The notes under the pieces are model-generated. The model was not told the DNA's origin, searched no databases, and was given only the letters and a program-made list of their open reading frames with translations. From Ottelia alismoides (Eukaryota > Streptophyta > Magnoliopsida > Alismatales > Hydrocharitaceae): a DNA stretch of 64,000 nt. Location of the stretch: NCBI GenBank assembly GCA_037367405.1, contig JAZKJV010009784.1:1116001-1180000 (forward strand), in the 5' to 3' direction. Positions 35,307 through 46,940 of this stretch are shown one piece after another; within the stretch, counting starts at the first letter, position 1; every line of letters starts with the position of its first letter. Made by a program: the position numbers and the translations under genes.

Positions 35307-37736
35307 TGACGAGTCACTAAATATGATGATTAATTCGAGCACGTTGTAGTAGGTGTACCTGGCGATTCAGTCTGAACCGAGAAAAGATCTCTGTGAAGAG
35401 TGTCTCGGCTTTAATTTATATCCCGGGCGAGTCTGGGGTCGAACAGGGAGGCAAAGGAACAACTTGGAGTCAATTTGAAAACTTAGGTCTAGATTTTCAA
35501 GCGGTAATTTTTTTAGATTTTTTTATGCAAAATGAAATGCCAATGCAAGATGCGGTTGAATTAAGACACTAAGAAAACACATAACTTAGCCAAATTAATT
35601 TTAATACGAAATTAATCCGATTTAGCCAAATTATATTTTTCCTATAATCTTAATCCAGTGATGAATGCAAGACACATATTTTTGGAATTTTAGGAATTAA
35701 AATGCAATAAGTAAAATGCACACTTTTTATGGATTTTTTTCACAATTTTTCAACAAACAATAAGCAAAAATAATGAACAATTTACTGGAATGAAAACATG
35801 ATGCAAGGATACTACAGCAAATTTTTTGGAATTTTTTTGACAAAATTTGATTTTTTTATGTATTTTTTAGTGAAAAACAGAGTGACAGTGAGTAATTAAT
35901 TCCTAATAAATCCCACCCACGAATTAGGCAAAAAACGAATTATCTCCTATATGTATTTTCATAGGGAATCCAGAAGATTTGAAATTTTGCGAAAAGGATC
36001 TATGTGGATTTAATTAAAAATCAAATACGAAAATCACTCTATGATTTATTTCAGGAACAAGACAAATCCAATTACAATGAAATTTAAATAGTAGTTAGAT
36101 CATACGTTAACGCATCATTCCTGTTTACGAATTTTTGGATCAACCGTGAGTTAAATATGATTTTAAGTGTTTAGATTGGGTAAAATACGTAGAGTTTCAC
36201 TTAAACATTTTTAGTCAATTCACCATAACTCACAAAAATACAAATAAATATGAAAATGATAGACAATTAGGTGCTCAACATCATTCTATTTTTCATTGAA
36301 TAAAATGATGCAACATTGGTGTCCAAGTTAATCTATAAAGATAAGGGAATCTGTGCAATTTCAGGAAAGAAAACTCACGAGCAAACTATATACATGGACT
36401 ACTTTGTAATTTCAGAAACATGAAATAACAAGGAAATAAAATGATGGGGTGGTGAAAGTAACAAGGAAATAAAATGTGAGATAAACAAAATAACAAGGGA
36501 TATGAGAGGAAATACTTACCTGAGGTTCGCCGGATTTGCGGAGCAGCTACGCTGGACTCCTATCGTCGCCTCGATCTGATTGGAGAAATGAAAATTAGAG
36601 AAGCTATGCGAGCTCGATGGGGAACTCATGACGCGGAGCGGAGCTCCACGAATCTCGCCTGAAGGAGGTCATATCTTGAGGAAGATGCTTCACCGCTGTC
36701 ACCAATAAAACACTCCAAGCTCTCTCCTTTTCTATTAGAATGGCGGATAGGAAAAAATGAGGATGTACAAATGAATATAAAGAGAAGAAAAAGGGAAGTT
36801 AGAATGGTGGTGGTGTTGAATGAGAAGTTAGATTATTGGTTGAGTTGAATGGGAGGTTATATTATTGGAGTTGAATGGGAGGTTGGATGAAGAATATGGA
36901 GTGGAATGGAGGTTGGTGGTAGAATAAAAGTTATTGCAGAGAATGAGAAATAAATAATAAATAAATAAATAAAGTAAGCTACTACAAAAGAATAAAATAT
37001 AGATAAGAAAAAGAGTTGAGAATTTACAAAAGAAGATATACAACATGTACATATTTTTTGTTTGCTTTTCTTTTTTATTTTTTTTTGTCTTTTTAATAGT
37101 AGTTATGTACAACAGAAAAATATAATAAAATATTACAATCAAAGTACAACACCACCATGATTTTTTTGTATTTTTAATAAATAAAAAAATAAAAAATGAA
37201 GAAAGAATGAACATATATACAATGTATATCTATGTTCCAAAACCCAACTTTTGCAAATGAGCTCCGATTTTAATGAAACCACTTCCGTTGGATAGCTGAT
37301 TTTTTAACTTATACTTTAAAAGCGAGTTTGTGAATTTTGAGTTCGTGCGGAGAGGGAATTTGGCTTGGAAGTTGGTCATTATGGCTTTTTCCCTTTGGGA
37401 TCTAGGAGTATTTATTTGAGATAAAATTTGTTTTGTATTTTTGTATTTTTATATACATTGTTATGAACAGGTTAGAGAAATAATTAGCTAAAAAGGAGTT
37501 GACAAGAAATTATTAAAAATAAATGAAGTTTTGGGTTATTTACAACAGATAAACTCCTTTATTTTGCGGCTTTTTATGAGTAATTTATTTTGTACAATCT
37601 AATATACAATAATTAGTGTATTTTATTTACAAGAGTCATTTTGTTAATTTATTGATTTTATGGACATTTTTCTGGAATTTTACTCGGAGATTTTGCTAAG
37701 ATCAAAATATTGAGATGATGAATCGTAGATTCATCG
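35307..37736 (-). mobile_element. 3' LTR of A1
   Basis: TGACGAG...GGATTC-type termini. It ends GATTCATCG where the 5' LTR has GATTCATCA, then joins the polypurine tract. On the minus strand TTTATATTC near 36772-36781 is a plausible TATA box, upstream of a GC-richer leader (36540-36720). The frame 36828-37214 is low-complexity Phe/Tyr/Asn and not a gene. Confidence 0.9.
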
Positions 37737-37750
37737 CCCCCTATACTTAA
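37737..37750 (-). other. Polypurine tract of A1
   Basis: The plus strand CCCCCTATACTTAA lies directly inside the 3' LTR. On the minus strand it is TTAAGTATAGGGGG. Confidence 0.8.
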
Positions 37751-38995
37751 ACTTTGCTAGTCCTCGATCAAATAAAGAATGAATAAGTTGGATTAACCCC
37801 TGACTGTGCATGTGAATACAAGACTTGATCCGTTCAAAAACTCTCGGTTTTAGAGATCCTAAAATTCTAAGTTGAACCAAGATCTAGTCAGAAGGTGTCA
37901 AATTTCCCTAATCATCAGACTCTCTTTGTATACATATATAGTAAGGATATGACTTTAAGTGTTGACCGCAGTTACAAGACTAGAGTCACAACGTCACCCA
38001 AGGTTCCAGTCTAAGAGACTCTCCTAAGGACCCGATCATCAACACTAGGGAATAAACCATTTCTTGCAACCAATCCACCGTCTCTTTAGTTGTCAGACTT
38101 GAAAGTGTATATGGAAGGCAAGTTGATGGAGGGCATAGGATTGTGTCATTTCTTCTCTCCCTCTCATTGGAACAAGGATCCTCTCGAGTTCCTTATTACG
38201 TAACACATATTTTTTTGGTGTTGATCAGTGTGTCCGTCAAGAGAAGTTGGAGTCGTTTGTACTTGTTTTCCTTGGATTACATTGGGGTGTGTCTTTTTTT
38301 AGTATCTATTATACCTTCTACACCCAGACTTGTACATTTACGATGCAGAGCCCTTTTTTGGTGCAAGCCCGACTCCTGGGTCTAATAGCGGTGGTCCAAG
38401 TGGACACTTTGAAATGGTTGGGAGAGCTAGCCTTTGGTGAAAGCTCTTTTGATAATTGACTTTGTGGAATTAGAGCTTTCCTTTATCATTTTATTGCTTT
38501 GTAGTATTTTTGGCTAGCTCCACTGCTTTTACCAAGAGTTGGCGCACATTGATCAATAATTTTTTTTATTTTATCACACCCTGGCACATAGGTAAATGTC
38601 AAGAGATAGTACCAGAACCATGTTCTCATACTGGCTAAAGATGCTGACACTCAGGTTTCATGAAGCCTTCATTGATTTTATCCCATCCTCGAGCATCATC
38701 AAATCAAAGTCCAAACTCAAATCCCCCATCCCAGTACCTCAAGTGAAATTTAAACTCATCTCATCATAACTGCAGTCGTGTATGTGAGGTGCTGATTAGA
38801 TTTTTAAGGTAGAGACTAAGCATGCAATATAGCACACAAATCTTTCAAACTAGGGAAATGTGAATAATTTAGTCCAAGACCCTAATGACTAAGGCCGGTT
38901 AACTCAAGATCTTAAGACCTCATAAACCAAGTGTTCATGATCACCACAAGTCTTGTATGAAAGTGAATTGTGTCAGGGATTAAACCAACTTATTA
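37751..38995 (-). other. 3' UTR of A1, non-coding
   Basis: Homologous to the D 3' UTRs (17293-18835 and 23427-24960). Shared blocks include TGGATTAACCCC, the TCTCTCCCTCTCATTGG stretch at 38153, GTGGTCCAAGTGGACAC and CTCATACTGGCTAAA. Small frames (38143-38385, 38247-38459) are the counterparts of equally broken frames in D. Confidence 0.75.
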
Positions 38996-39260
38996 GTTAG
39001 TTTTTTTTGTGATTTTATAGAGAGTTTTTTTTGGAAAACAAAGGAAAAGAAGAAAGTTTTTTTGTAAGAAAAAGGTTTGATTTTTTCTCAAAGGTTTTTT
39101 ATTTTGAAAAAGATTGGTATAAGAAAGGATATTTTTTTTGAAAAAGTTTTTTTAAAAAACAAATAAGGAAAAAACTTTTTTGAAAAGTTTTTTTCAGAGA
39201 TTTTTTTTTGAAAAGTTTTTTTTACAAGTTTTTTTAAAAGATTTTTTCAATTTTACCCAC
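38996..39260. repeat. T-rich repeat zone of A1
   Basis: Dense TTTTTTTG, GAAAAAG and TTTTGAAAAG words, the counterpart of the TTTTCAAA zones in B and D but with longer T runs and more G. Confidence 0.55.
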
Positions 39261-39334
39261 CCCGTAATTATTGTATAATATATAAAAAAATACGTGAAAG
39301 TACGAGCTATGGGTAAATTATATATGTAATATAT

Positions 39335-39640
39335 ACACGTCCCCCTATACTTAGCATGTGATATGTCCTCATGGCACTATGTGACAAAAAGCCATAGCTC
39401 GTACTAAGTATAAGAGTGTGAAAATAATAGAAGAAAATAAGTGTGTGGATAATACACAACGGGCATCGCCCCCCTATACTTAGGCTCTGGTCAGCTTAAG
39501 TATTGGAAAGAACACGGGAATGGGGGACCGATGAGAATGGGAAAGAATATACAAAAAGAAAATAAAAATAAGAGATGAAGCAAATCGAGTCACCCACCCC
39601 CCTATACTTAGGATCTAGTCATCCTAAGTATATCCACAAA
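39335..39640 (-). repeat. G-run hairpin array of A1
   Basis: Three units: a lead motif CCCCCTATACTTAGC at about 39341-39355; CCCCCCTATACTTAGGCT with GCTTAAGTATT at 39470-39505; and CCCCCCTATACTTAGGAT with ATCCTAAGTATA at 39595-39634. The lead motif is followed by ATGTCCTCA-G-CACTA in both A1 and D (39368-39378; 19122-19136). Confidence 0.8.
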
Positions 39641-39964
39641 ATGAAAACGATACGGAACTGGTGCGAGTGATGTAAATCACGGGGGATGGGGGGAAATAAA
39701 TGGAGGAAAATCTATACAAGGAGGAGTAAGAATATACAAGGATCAAGAAGGTTTGTGACAGACCTTCTTGCAGGAGCGAGGAGGTGGGTAGTATACACAT
39801 GTGTCGCTGTCAGAATCGTCCTCCGAAGAATAATAATGAGGTGTAGGGAACGTCCAACGGGGGTCGACACATGGCTGCTTGCTCAAATATGGCTTCAGAA
39901 CAGCCGAACTGAGCTCACTCATATAGATCACCTCATCCGGACCTGATGAGGACTCCTCAGAAAG

Positions 39965-40357
39965 TTACTTCTCTGGTAAGTCGAAGGAAACTTTCTTAGC
40001 CGGATTTCTAGAACATGAAGCATCAAGAGGAAGAGGAGATTGATACGTCTTAAGGAGTTCAAGGGAACACCTCAAGGAATCAATACCCTTCTTCTTCTTA
40101 CTAGATGACCGACTAGAGGATGGAGCAACCGATTTATCAAGATTGGTCAATTTGTTCCCAGTTGTCTCTTTTGGTGTAGGTCTTGGATGTGGCGTGTGTG
40201 AGGTATGGACTAGAGGTTCATCATCAGATGACTCACCATATGCATTGTAATACTCCTGCAGGGTCAGCATACATCTCTGGTAAGGCATAGTGTTCTCAGT
40301 TGGCTTGGCATTGATTGGCTCAAGAGTCGGATCATCGAAATGATCAAGGCAATCCAC
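39965..40357 (-). CDS. ORF of unknown function in A1 (130 codons)
   Basis: An open frame in the place where other Athila elements have the protease-RT linker. It is acidic and Ser-rich: ESSDDEPLV in the middle, then SSSRSSSKKKKGIDSLR and a final KKVSFDLPEK. The C-terminal part looks like a basic, disordered tail. I recognise no domain. Upstream (40358-40658) the frame is interrupted, so it is probably the end of an old longer product. A chance frame is possible, but its biased composition and position argue for coding origin. Confidence 0.4.
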   Translation of the reverse strand: MDCLDHFDDPTLEPINAKPTENTMPYQRCMLTLQEYYNAYGESSDDEPLVHTSHTPHPRPTPKETTGNKLTNLDKSVAPSSSRSSSKKKKGIDSLRCSLELLKTYQSPLPLDASCSRNPAKKVSFDLPEK

Positions 40358-40658
40358 AAAGGTCGTGTCCGACTCAATGATAGCTTCTGGTCGTGAGTCC
40401 TCCTTAGAAGATGTTACGGTGGTGGAGCAAGCAGTTGATGAAGTGGAGGTGTAGGGAGTTTCTGATCCAACGGTCGTCTGGACAGTCGGTTTCTCAGGTG
40501 TAGCAGAGAGGTAGGACTCATCTTCCTCTCGAAGGTCACGACTGTCTACGACTTTATGGGTTACCTTGGAAGATCGTGTGTCCTCAAAGATCGGGTGAGG
40601 TCAAAGTACTCCCAATGTAGTGAAATCGATCTCTCGAGTCTCGCAATCTATAGTTGCC

Positions 40659-41168
40659 TTAGACAAACGGCTTCCTGAGAATGATCGGAGACTGGGTAAA
40701 CTCCTCTCGGTGCTCAATGTCGATGATCGTGAAGTTTAATTCCAGAAGATCACCTTGGAAGTAACGATGACTGAAATGCGACCGTTTAATGGACCGATCC
40801 GCCAACTGAATGATCTCTCTTGACTTCTTGGCAGATCCGAGTTTGAGCTTGGCAAACACGGAGGTCGGGAGGATATTAATCGGTAAGTCATCATCGATTC
40901 TTGCATGGGTGAATGTGGTATCTTTGATTTCATAATCAAACCTAGGCAACCGCTTTACTCTACGGCTCTTGGTTTTTCTCCCTATCATCAAAGATGTGGC
41001 CCTAGACACTATATGTATCTCAGTCCTTGTTCTCTTATTCCCCGACCTTTTAGGCATAAATTTTCTTCTCACAAATCTTTTAAGGTCAGGGAAGTGTTCA
41101 ATGGCCATTATTAATGGAAGCTCGAAAATCAACTTTCTATCCAATGCTTCCCTAACTGCAGGATCCAA
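40659..41168 (-). pseudogene. Protease-like remnant of A1
   Basis: 169 open codons. The N-terminal part (LPLIMAIEHFPDLKRFV) and EIHIVSRATSLMI align with the capsid-proximal segment before the protease of B (14175-13981). The protease part is recognisable from its second half: LPINILPTSVFAKLKLG, then LADRSIKRSHFS and the closing QSPIILRKPFV. The active-site triplet is gone: IDDDLPIN stands where Athila elements have Asp-(Leu/Ser)-Gly. It therefore looks inactive, although the frame stays open. An open frame with a lost catalytic motif suggests decay only in the catalytic site or use as a structural domain. Confidence 0.7.
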
Positions 41169-41369
41169 TTTTTTAGATCTTTTCCTTTTTCAATTTTTAT
41201 GGTATTTTCTGGTTTTTCCATTTTTGGGTATTTTTGATAGGTGAAGGAGGAATAGGAGAATGTACAGACTCTGGTTTGGAGGGAAAGTGGTTAGTAGAAG
41301 AGGGAGGTAGAAGGGACTCCAGCTATACATGATGTGTGGTCAATCCGGTATCTTTCAGGTTTTCATAAT

Positions 41370-42134
41370 TCAATCCGCAACTCCATGATACACATTCCTA
41401 CCTGGACTCTTGATTGGTCTACAAATGTCATCCTCCAATAAGTTCTCATGACACCTCATGAGAGAAGTATGCGTAATTGGAGGATAATGTTGAGTACTCG
41501 GGCTCTTATAGTCAACACACCTTGACTCAAGCGTGTAATGCTGGGTTAAGTATGGTCCATCTGTATGGCAGATGTTGGTCGGTGCCTCATAAGGTGGAGT
41601 CAATAGACAGGGGGTCTGTAGATCGGTCTCGTGAGTCCAATCCCATGTATTTGCAGGCTCTCTGAATGGGTGATATGAAGATTGGTCAATGTTGGCTTGA
41701 TCACTCAGGTCAATCAAGTCAGGAAGATCGTATGGTGTAGGCCTCTCAATTTGGTTTGTTTGGTTGACTATGTTGTACCCAAAGGTCAAGTCAGGATGCG
41801 TATAGGTCAAATGTTGTCTGGTCTCAACTTGAGGTGAGAATGATGTCCGTGGAAGCAACTGAGTCTGCCAGTCATTCATCTCAGCAGTCGCTTGCTCTTT
41901 GGTTTGTTCCTTGATTTCAGCAAGTGGACGAGAATATGGTGAGTCAATCCAGAGTGGTTGTGGGACAGGGTGGTAAGAATGTGGAGTAGGTGAGAAGGAC
42001 GAAGAAGTGGAGAAATCGGACGGAGTTCTAATTTCGCGGTCAAGGTGTAGGTATGAAGAGGAATAAGAAGGTGGAGATGGTCGAAATATGGTCGAAGAAG
42101 AGTGACATGGATATGATGACCAATATTCTGACAT
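41370..42134 (-). CDS. ORF of unknown function in A1 (254 codons)
   Basis: The frame is open from 42224, but the upstream codons include no ATG. The first Met (MSEYWSSYPCH) is at 42134, which I take as start. It begins shortly after the leader, in the position of gag. The product would be rich in Ser, Pro, Tyr, Thr and His, without a capsid domain, zinc knuckle or membrane segment that I can see. Blocks include TWDWTHETDL and a C-terminal LLEDDICRPI. It could be a substitute N-terminal gag region or a lineage-specific extra ORF. It shows no clear similarity to the N-terminal gag of B (31543-31235). Confidence 0.45.
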   Translation of the reverse strand: MSEYWSSYPCHSSSTIFRPSPPSYSSSYLHLDREIRTPSDFSTSSSFSPTPHSYHPVPQPLWIDSPYSRPLAEIKEQTKEQATAEMNDWQTQLLPRTSFSPQVETRQHLTYTHPDLTFGYNIVNQTNQIERPTPYDLPDLIDLSDQANIDQSSYHPFREPANTWDWTHETDLQTPCLLTPPYEAPTNICHTDGPYLTQHYTLESRCVDYKSPSTQHYPPITHTSLMRCHENLLEDDICRPIKSPGRNVYHGVAD

Positions 42135-42224
42135 TTTGGAAGGGGAATGGGAGAATGAAGCGGATCGAGGAAGAAAGCGTGCAAGTGTACTGAATAACAC
42201 ACAAACAAACAAACACAAGAGCAA

Positions 42225-43296
42225 ACCATGAGTTCACCTACTCAACACAGTGAAGGTCGCAGAGTCCGATCGTTTATCTTTTCAGATTTAGTTAGGCGAT
42301 AAATCAAGATATAAGTCCAATTACGCAAGGCTTAAAAGTTGGTTTTGGGCACTATCCTAGGGATGCGTCCTCACCTCTCAATAATCGCAATAGCCAATCA
42401 TACAATGAGGGTTTTGCTCTCCCAAAACAAGTGTTAGTTTTAGTCAATTTTTTTTGGTCAACTCTTAATAGCAGTCCCGATTTTAAGTTTGGTTATCATT
42501 TGATTAATCCACCAAACAAAGCACGCCGAATGATCAGTCCCGATTTTCTTTTAACCTAAGTTTCAGAAACCAAGGAGAGGGAGTCGAGAAAAACCGTATC
42601 AAATAGTGAAATCAATGATGCATGCCCATTTCAGAAGACTTACATTGATCCTCGCGCTCTACATGCGGGATGCAAGGCAGAATTGAAATTTTATACTATA
42701 TTAATGCAAACGAGAAAATCGTTCCTATACTGGCAGTTTTATTAGCGAGTGATGAACAAGTTAACTTTGACTAATAGCCCTACGGTCTAAGTGTGTCTCG
42801 TTAAATTTGATGTGTGGTCATACAAATTACGAGCACAATCAATAAAGATATTCTAATAAAATATGCTCTAAGAGCCAAGAGTGCAAGTCCTATTCTACGT
42901 CAATCAACCACACGACCAAGAGCGGGTCAAATGTCCAGTCTGTATACAAGCGTGAGCTCTCAAACAAGAGCCGTTGGAAAGTGCGAATTACCTAAATTAT
43001 TACAATAATTACAAAAATTCTCTCAAAAATGAATAAATTCTCCTTGATCTTCAACAGTCTGCGCGCGTCACGTCTGTCGACCTCCGATGCACTCCAAGTC
43101 CACCGAGCCCTCGCAAGGAAAATAAGATTTATATTAGAGAGATAAAAATAATATATATATATATATATATATGAAAAATGAGCTGAAAAATATTTAAAAG
43201 AAAATGGATTAATTACAAGTGGCCCGGGGTTTAGACTACCCGAGTAAATGGAAATCTAAATCCAAAATTTTTAAATTAATCCCTAAGTCGTTTGCC
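42225..43296 (-). other. 5' leader of A1, non-coding
   Basis: Contains the conserved leader word GAGGGTTTTGCTCTCCCAAA at 42408-42427, an inverted pair around TATTAGCGAGTGATG / GACTAATAG at 42750-42777, and a TA microsatellite at 43151-43171. The last 160 bases match 1-162 of A2. No gene is seen. Confidence 0.75.
43151..43171. repeat. TA microsatellite
   Basis: About ten TA repeats in the A1 leader. It is absent from the matching stretch of A2 at the window start. Confidence 0.9.
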
Positions 43297-43314
43297 TCCC
43301 CGGCAACGGCTCCA
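43297..43314 (-). other. Primer-binding site of A1 (tRNA-Asp)
   Basis: The plus strand TCCCCGGCAACGGCTCCA matches the plant tRNA-Asp(GTC) 3' end at 17 of 18 bases, two bases from the LTR start at 43317. Confidence 0.9.
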
Positions 43315-43316
43315 TC

Positions 43317-45726
43317 TGACGAGTCGCTAAATACGATGATTAATCCAAGCACGTTGTAGTAGGTGTACCTAGCGATTCAGTCAGAATCGAGAAAAAGATC
43401 TGTGAAGAGTGTCTCGGCTTTAATTTATATCCCGGGCAAGTCCGAGGTCGAATACAGGGAGGCAAAGGAACAACTTGGAGTCAATTTGAAAACTTAGGTC
43501 TAGATTTTCAAGCGGTAATTTTTTAGATTTTTTTATGCAAAATAAAATGACAATGCAAGATGCTGTTGAATTAAGACACTAAGAAAACACACAACTTAGC
43601 CAAATTAATTTTATTACAAAATTAATCTAATTTAGCCAAATTATTTTTCCTATAATCTTAATCCAGTTATGAATGCAAGACACATTTTTTGGAATTTTAG
43701 GAATTAAAATGCAATAAGTAAAAATGCACACTTTTATGGGCTTTTTCGCAGTTTTTCTCACAAACAGTGAGCAAAAATGATGAAAAAATTACTGTAATGA
43801 AAACATGATGCAATTATACTACAGTAATTTTTTTGGATTTTTTTGACAAAATATGAATTTTTATGTATTTTTTAGTGAAAACAGAGTGACAGTGAGTAAT
43901 TAATTCCTAATAAATCCATAACAACGAATAGGCAAAGAACGAATTATCTCACATAGGTATTTTCATAGGGAATCCAGGAGATTTGAAATTTTCCGAAAAG
44001 GATCTATGTGGATTTAATTAAAAATAATATACTAAAATCATTCTATGATTTATTTCAGGCACAAGACAAATCCAATTACGATGAAATTTAGAAAGTAGTT
44101 AGCATCATTCCTATTTTTTTATGAATTTTTGGATCAACCGTGAGTTAAATATGAATTTAAGAGTTCAGATTGGGTAAAATGCGCAGAATTTCACTTAAAC
44201 ATTTTTAGTTAATTTACCATAACTCATAAAAATACAAATAAATATGAAAATGGTAGACAATTAGCAGCTCAACATCATGCTATTTTTCATTGAATAAAAT
44301 GATGCGACATTGGTGTCCAAATTAATCCATAAAGATAGGGGAATCTGTGCAATTTCAGGAAAGAAAACTCACGAGCAAACTATATACATGGACTACTTTG
44401 TAATTACAGAAACATGAAATAACAAGGAAATAAAATGATGGGGTGGTGAAAGAAACAAGGAAATAAAATGTGAGATAAACAAAATAACAAGGGATATGAA
44501 AGGAAATACTTACCTGAGGTTCGTCGGATTTGCGGAGCAGCTACGCTGGACTCCTGTCGTCGCCTCGATCCGATTGGTGAAATGAAAATCGGAGAAGCTA
44601 TGCGAGCTCGATGGGGAACTCGTGACGCGGAGAGGAGCTCCATGGATCTCTCCTGAAGTAGGTCATCGCTTGAGGAAGATGCTTCACCGCTGTCACCAAT
44701 AAAACACTCCAAGCTCTCTCCATTTTCTATTAGAATAGAATGGCGGATAGGAAAAATGAGGATGTACAAATGAATATAAAGAGAAGAGAAAGGGAAGATA
44801 GAATGGTGGTGGTGTTGAATGAGAAGTTAGATTATTGGTGGAGTTGAATGGGAGGTTATATTATTGGAGTTGAATGGGAGGTTGGATGAAGAATATGGAG
44901 TGGAATGTAGGTTGGTGGTAGAATAGAAGTTATTGTGGAGAATGAGAAATAAATAATAAATAAATAAAGTAGGCTACTAAAAAGGAATAAAATAAAGATA
45001 AGAAAAAGAGTGGAGAATTTATAAAGGAAGATATATAACATGTACATATTTTTTTGTTTGCTTTTCTTTTTTATATTTTTTTTGTATTTTTATTAGTAGT
45101 TATGTACAACAGGAAAATACAATAAAATAATACAATCAAAATACAACACCACCATGATTTTTTTTAGTAATTAAGAAAAATAAAAATGAAGAAAGAATGA
45201 ACATATATACAATGTACATCTAGGTCCCAAAACCCAACTTTTGCAAATGAGCTCCGATTTTAATGAAACCACTTCCTTGGATAGCTAATTTTTTTAACTT
45301 GAACTTTAAAAGTGAGTTTGGTGAATTTGGAGTTCATACGGAGTGGGAATTTGGCTTGGATGATAGTCATTACGGCTTTTTCCCTTTGGGATCTAGGAGT
45401 ATTTATTTGAGATAAAATTTGTTTTGTATTTTTGTATTTTTATATACATTGTTATGAATAGGGTACAGAAATAATTAGCCAAAAAGGAGTTGAAATGAAA
45501 TTATTAAAAATAGATGAAGTTTTGGGCTATTCACAACTGAAAAACTCCTTTATTTTGCGGCTTTTTATGAGTAATTTATTTTGTACAATCTAATATACAA
45601 TAATTAGTGTATTTTATTTACAAGAGTCATTTTGTTAATTTATTGATTTATAGAAATTTTTTTGGGATTTTACTCGGAGATTTTGCTAAGATCAATATAT
45701 TGAGATGATGAATCGTGGATTCATCA
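43317..45726 (-). mobile_element. 5' LTR of A1
   Basis: TGACGAG...GATTCATCA, 2410 bp, matching 35307-37736 with scattered substitutions and small gaps. Frames 44404-44769 and 44856-45047 correspond to low-complexity frames in the other LTR. On the minus strand a TATA-like TTTATATTC lies near 44770. Confidence 0.92.
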
Positions 45727-45731
45727 GCCTC

Positions 45732-46940
45732 GGTCAGAGAGTTGACCGAGTTCAACCAACGGAGGCTTCTGGTTGGTCCATGTGGACCTACCAGAAAATT
45801 CCTTGGAAAAATATTTAAAAATTCATTTTAAAATATCAAATGATTTTATTATTTTTGTATTATAAAATAAAAAATGTTGTTATTTCTAAAGTATTTTAAT
45901 ATGATTTTTATTTATTTTTTAGGGGTTTAAAATTACAAATTACCTTTTATAGGTTATGTGTAGGTATATTCTTCTATATATTTTAATATTTTATTTTTAT
46001 TTTGTATATTTATTTTTTTATTTTTGTTTATCATTTTATATATTTATAACTTATTTTTTTGGACTTATATATATTTTTATTTTATTTTTCTGATGTCTTT
46101 TGTACACTTAAATAAATAGGTATATTACTTATACCGGTATGGTTATAGTTATTTCAACTAGGTGTTGTATACACATATTTTATTTTTGTATTTTCTTTGT
46201 ATTTTTAGTCTTTTTTAATATACACATATATTATAAATAATATTTAAAAAATTAGAAAAATGTAAAATTTCCAAAATAAAGAATAATAAATAAAATGAGT
46301 ATTTTAATTTGTACAAGTATACAAAAGGGGTCAAAAACTCAACTTTCAAACCGTAACTTCGAAAAATATGAAACCACTTCATTAAATTGATTATTGAAAG
46401 TTATATAAAATTAAATGTGATTTTGATACATTTCAAGTTTTTATTTGAGAGATACATGTCTGAGAAGTTGGGATTTTAGAAATTTATTCATATCATAACT
46501 TTTTATCTATTCATTATTTTTGTAACTAATCAATTTTGTATTTTTCTTTATTTAGTTATCTACATCTTTCATGGACAAAGTTTCTTAATTTGAGGTATTA
46601 AAAGTGGAAGCAAAAATAAGCCCCAGAATGAATAAAGAATGAATTAAATAAAAGGGTATTTTATTGTATTTTGGCCCTTATCTCCCCCTACTTTATTCCT
46701 TGTCGACCTAGTCATCAAGATGCCAAGGTCTCAGGATTTCAGGTCATACAATATTTACAATATTTTATTCTTTTTCTTTTATTTATTATATAATTTTGGC
46801 TTTAAAAACCGTATTTTGTACACTATTTACATGCACATGCATGAATGCTAAAATGCAGGAATTAAGGGTATTTACATGTATTTACTAGGGTTTTTGCGGC
46901 CAAAATGATAGAATAAAGATGATGAAATGGAGGTTCATCA
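45732..46940 (-). mobile_element. 5' LTR of element B, second part
   Basis: Resumes the B LTR after A1 and its target duplication, and ends GGAGGTTCATCA at 46940. It matches 3745-4956 throughout. On the minus strand it starts TGATGAACCTCC. The next base on the plus strand belongs to the copia RT gene. Confidence 0.88.

Larger units (their letters stand above)
35307..45726 (-). mobile_element. Complete non-autonomous Athila-like element A1
   Basis: 10,420 bp with two LTRs, TSD GCCTC, PBS, leader, a coding zone (42134-39965), G-run hairpin array, TTTTCAAA-rich zone, 3' UTR and polypurine tract. It has no reverse transcriptase, RNase H or integrase, only a protease-like remnant, so it could move only with proteins from another element such as a B-type copy. 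The LTRs (2430 and 2410 bp) are very similar by eye, suggesting it is younger than B. Confidence 0.92.
3109..46940 (-). mobile_element. Athila-like Ty3/gypsy element B, interrupted
   Basis: Minus-strand LTR retrotransposon that forms the backbone of the window. The order is 5' LTR (46940-45732 and 35306-32696), PBS (32693-32676), gag (31543-28926), protease/RT/RNase H/integrase (14262-7568), 3' UTR (7567-4957) and partial 3' LTR (4956-3109). Reading past the D insertion (14268-28920) keeps the frame through the junction, apart from an in-frame TAG shortly after it. The RT shows the Athila-type signature and the PBS matches tRNA-Asp, as known for Athila. Stops and frameshifts make every gene non-functional. 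It lies inside a copia RT gene (flank at 46941). About 1.97 kb of its 3' LTR must lie left of the window beyond A2, so its own target duplication cannot be checked here. Confidence 0.85.

Noticed and set aside
36828..37214. 128-codon hydrophobic frame resembling a membrane protein
   Set aside because: Phe/Tyr/Leu-rich only because the strand is T-rich. The counterpart at 44856-45047 is broken.
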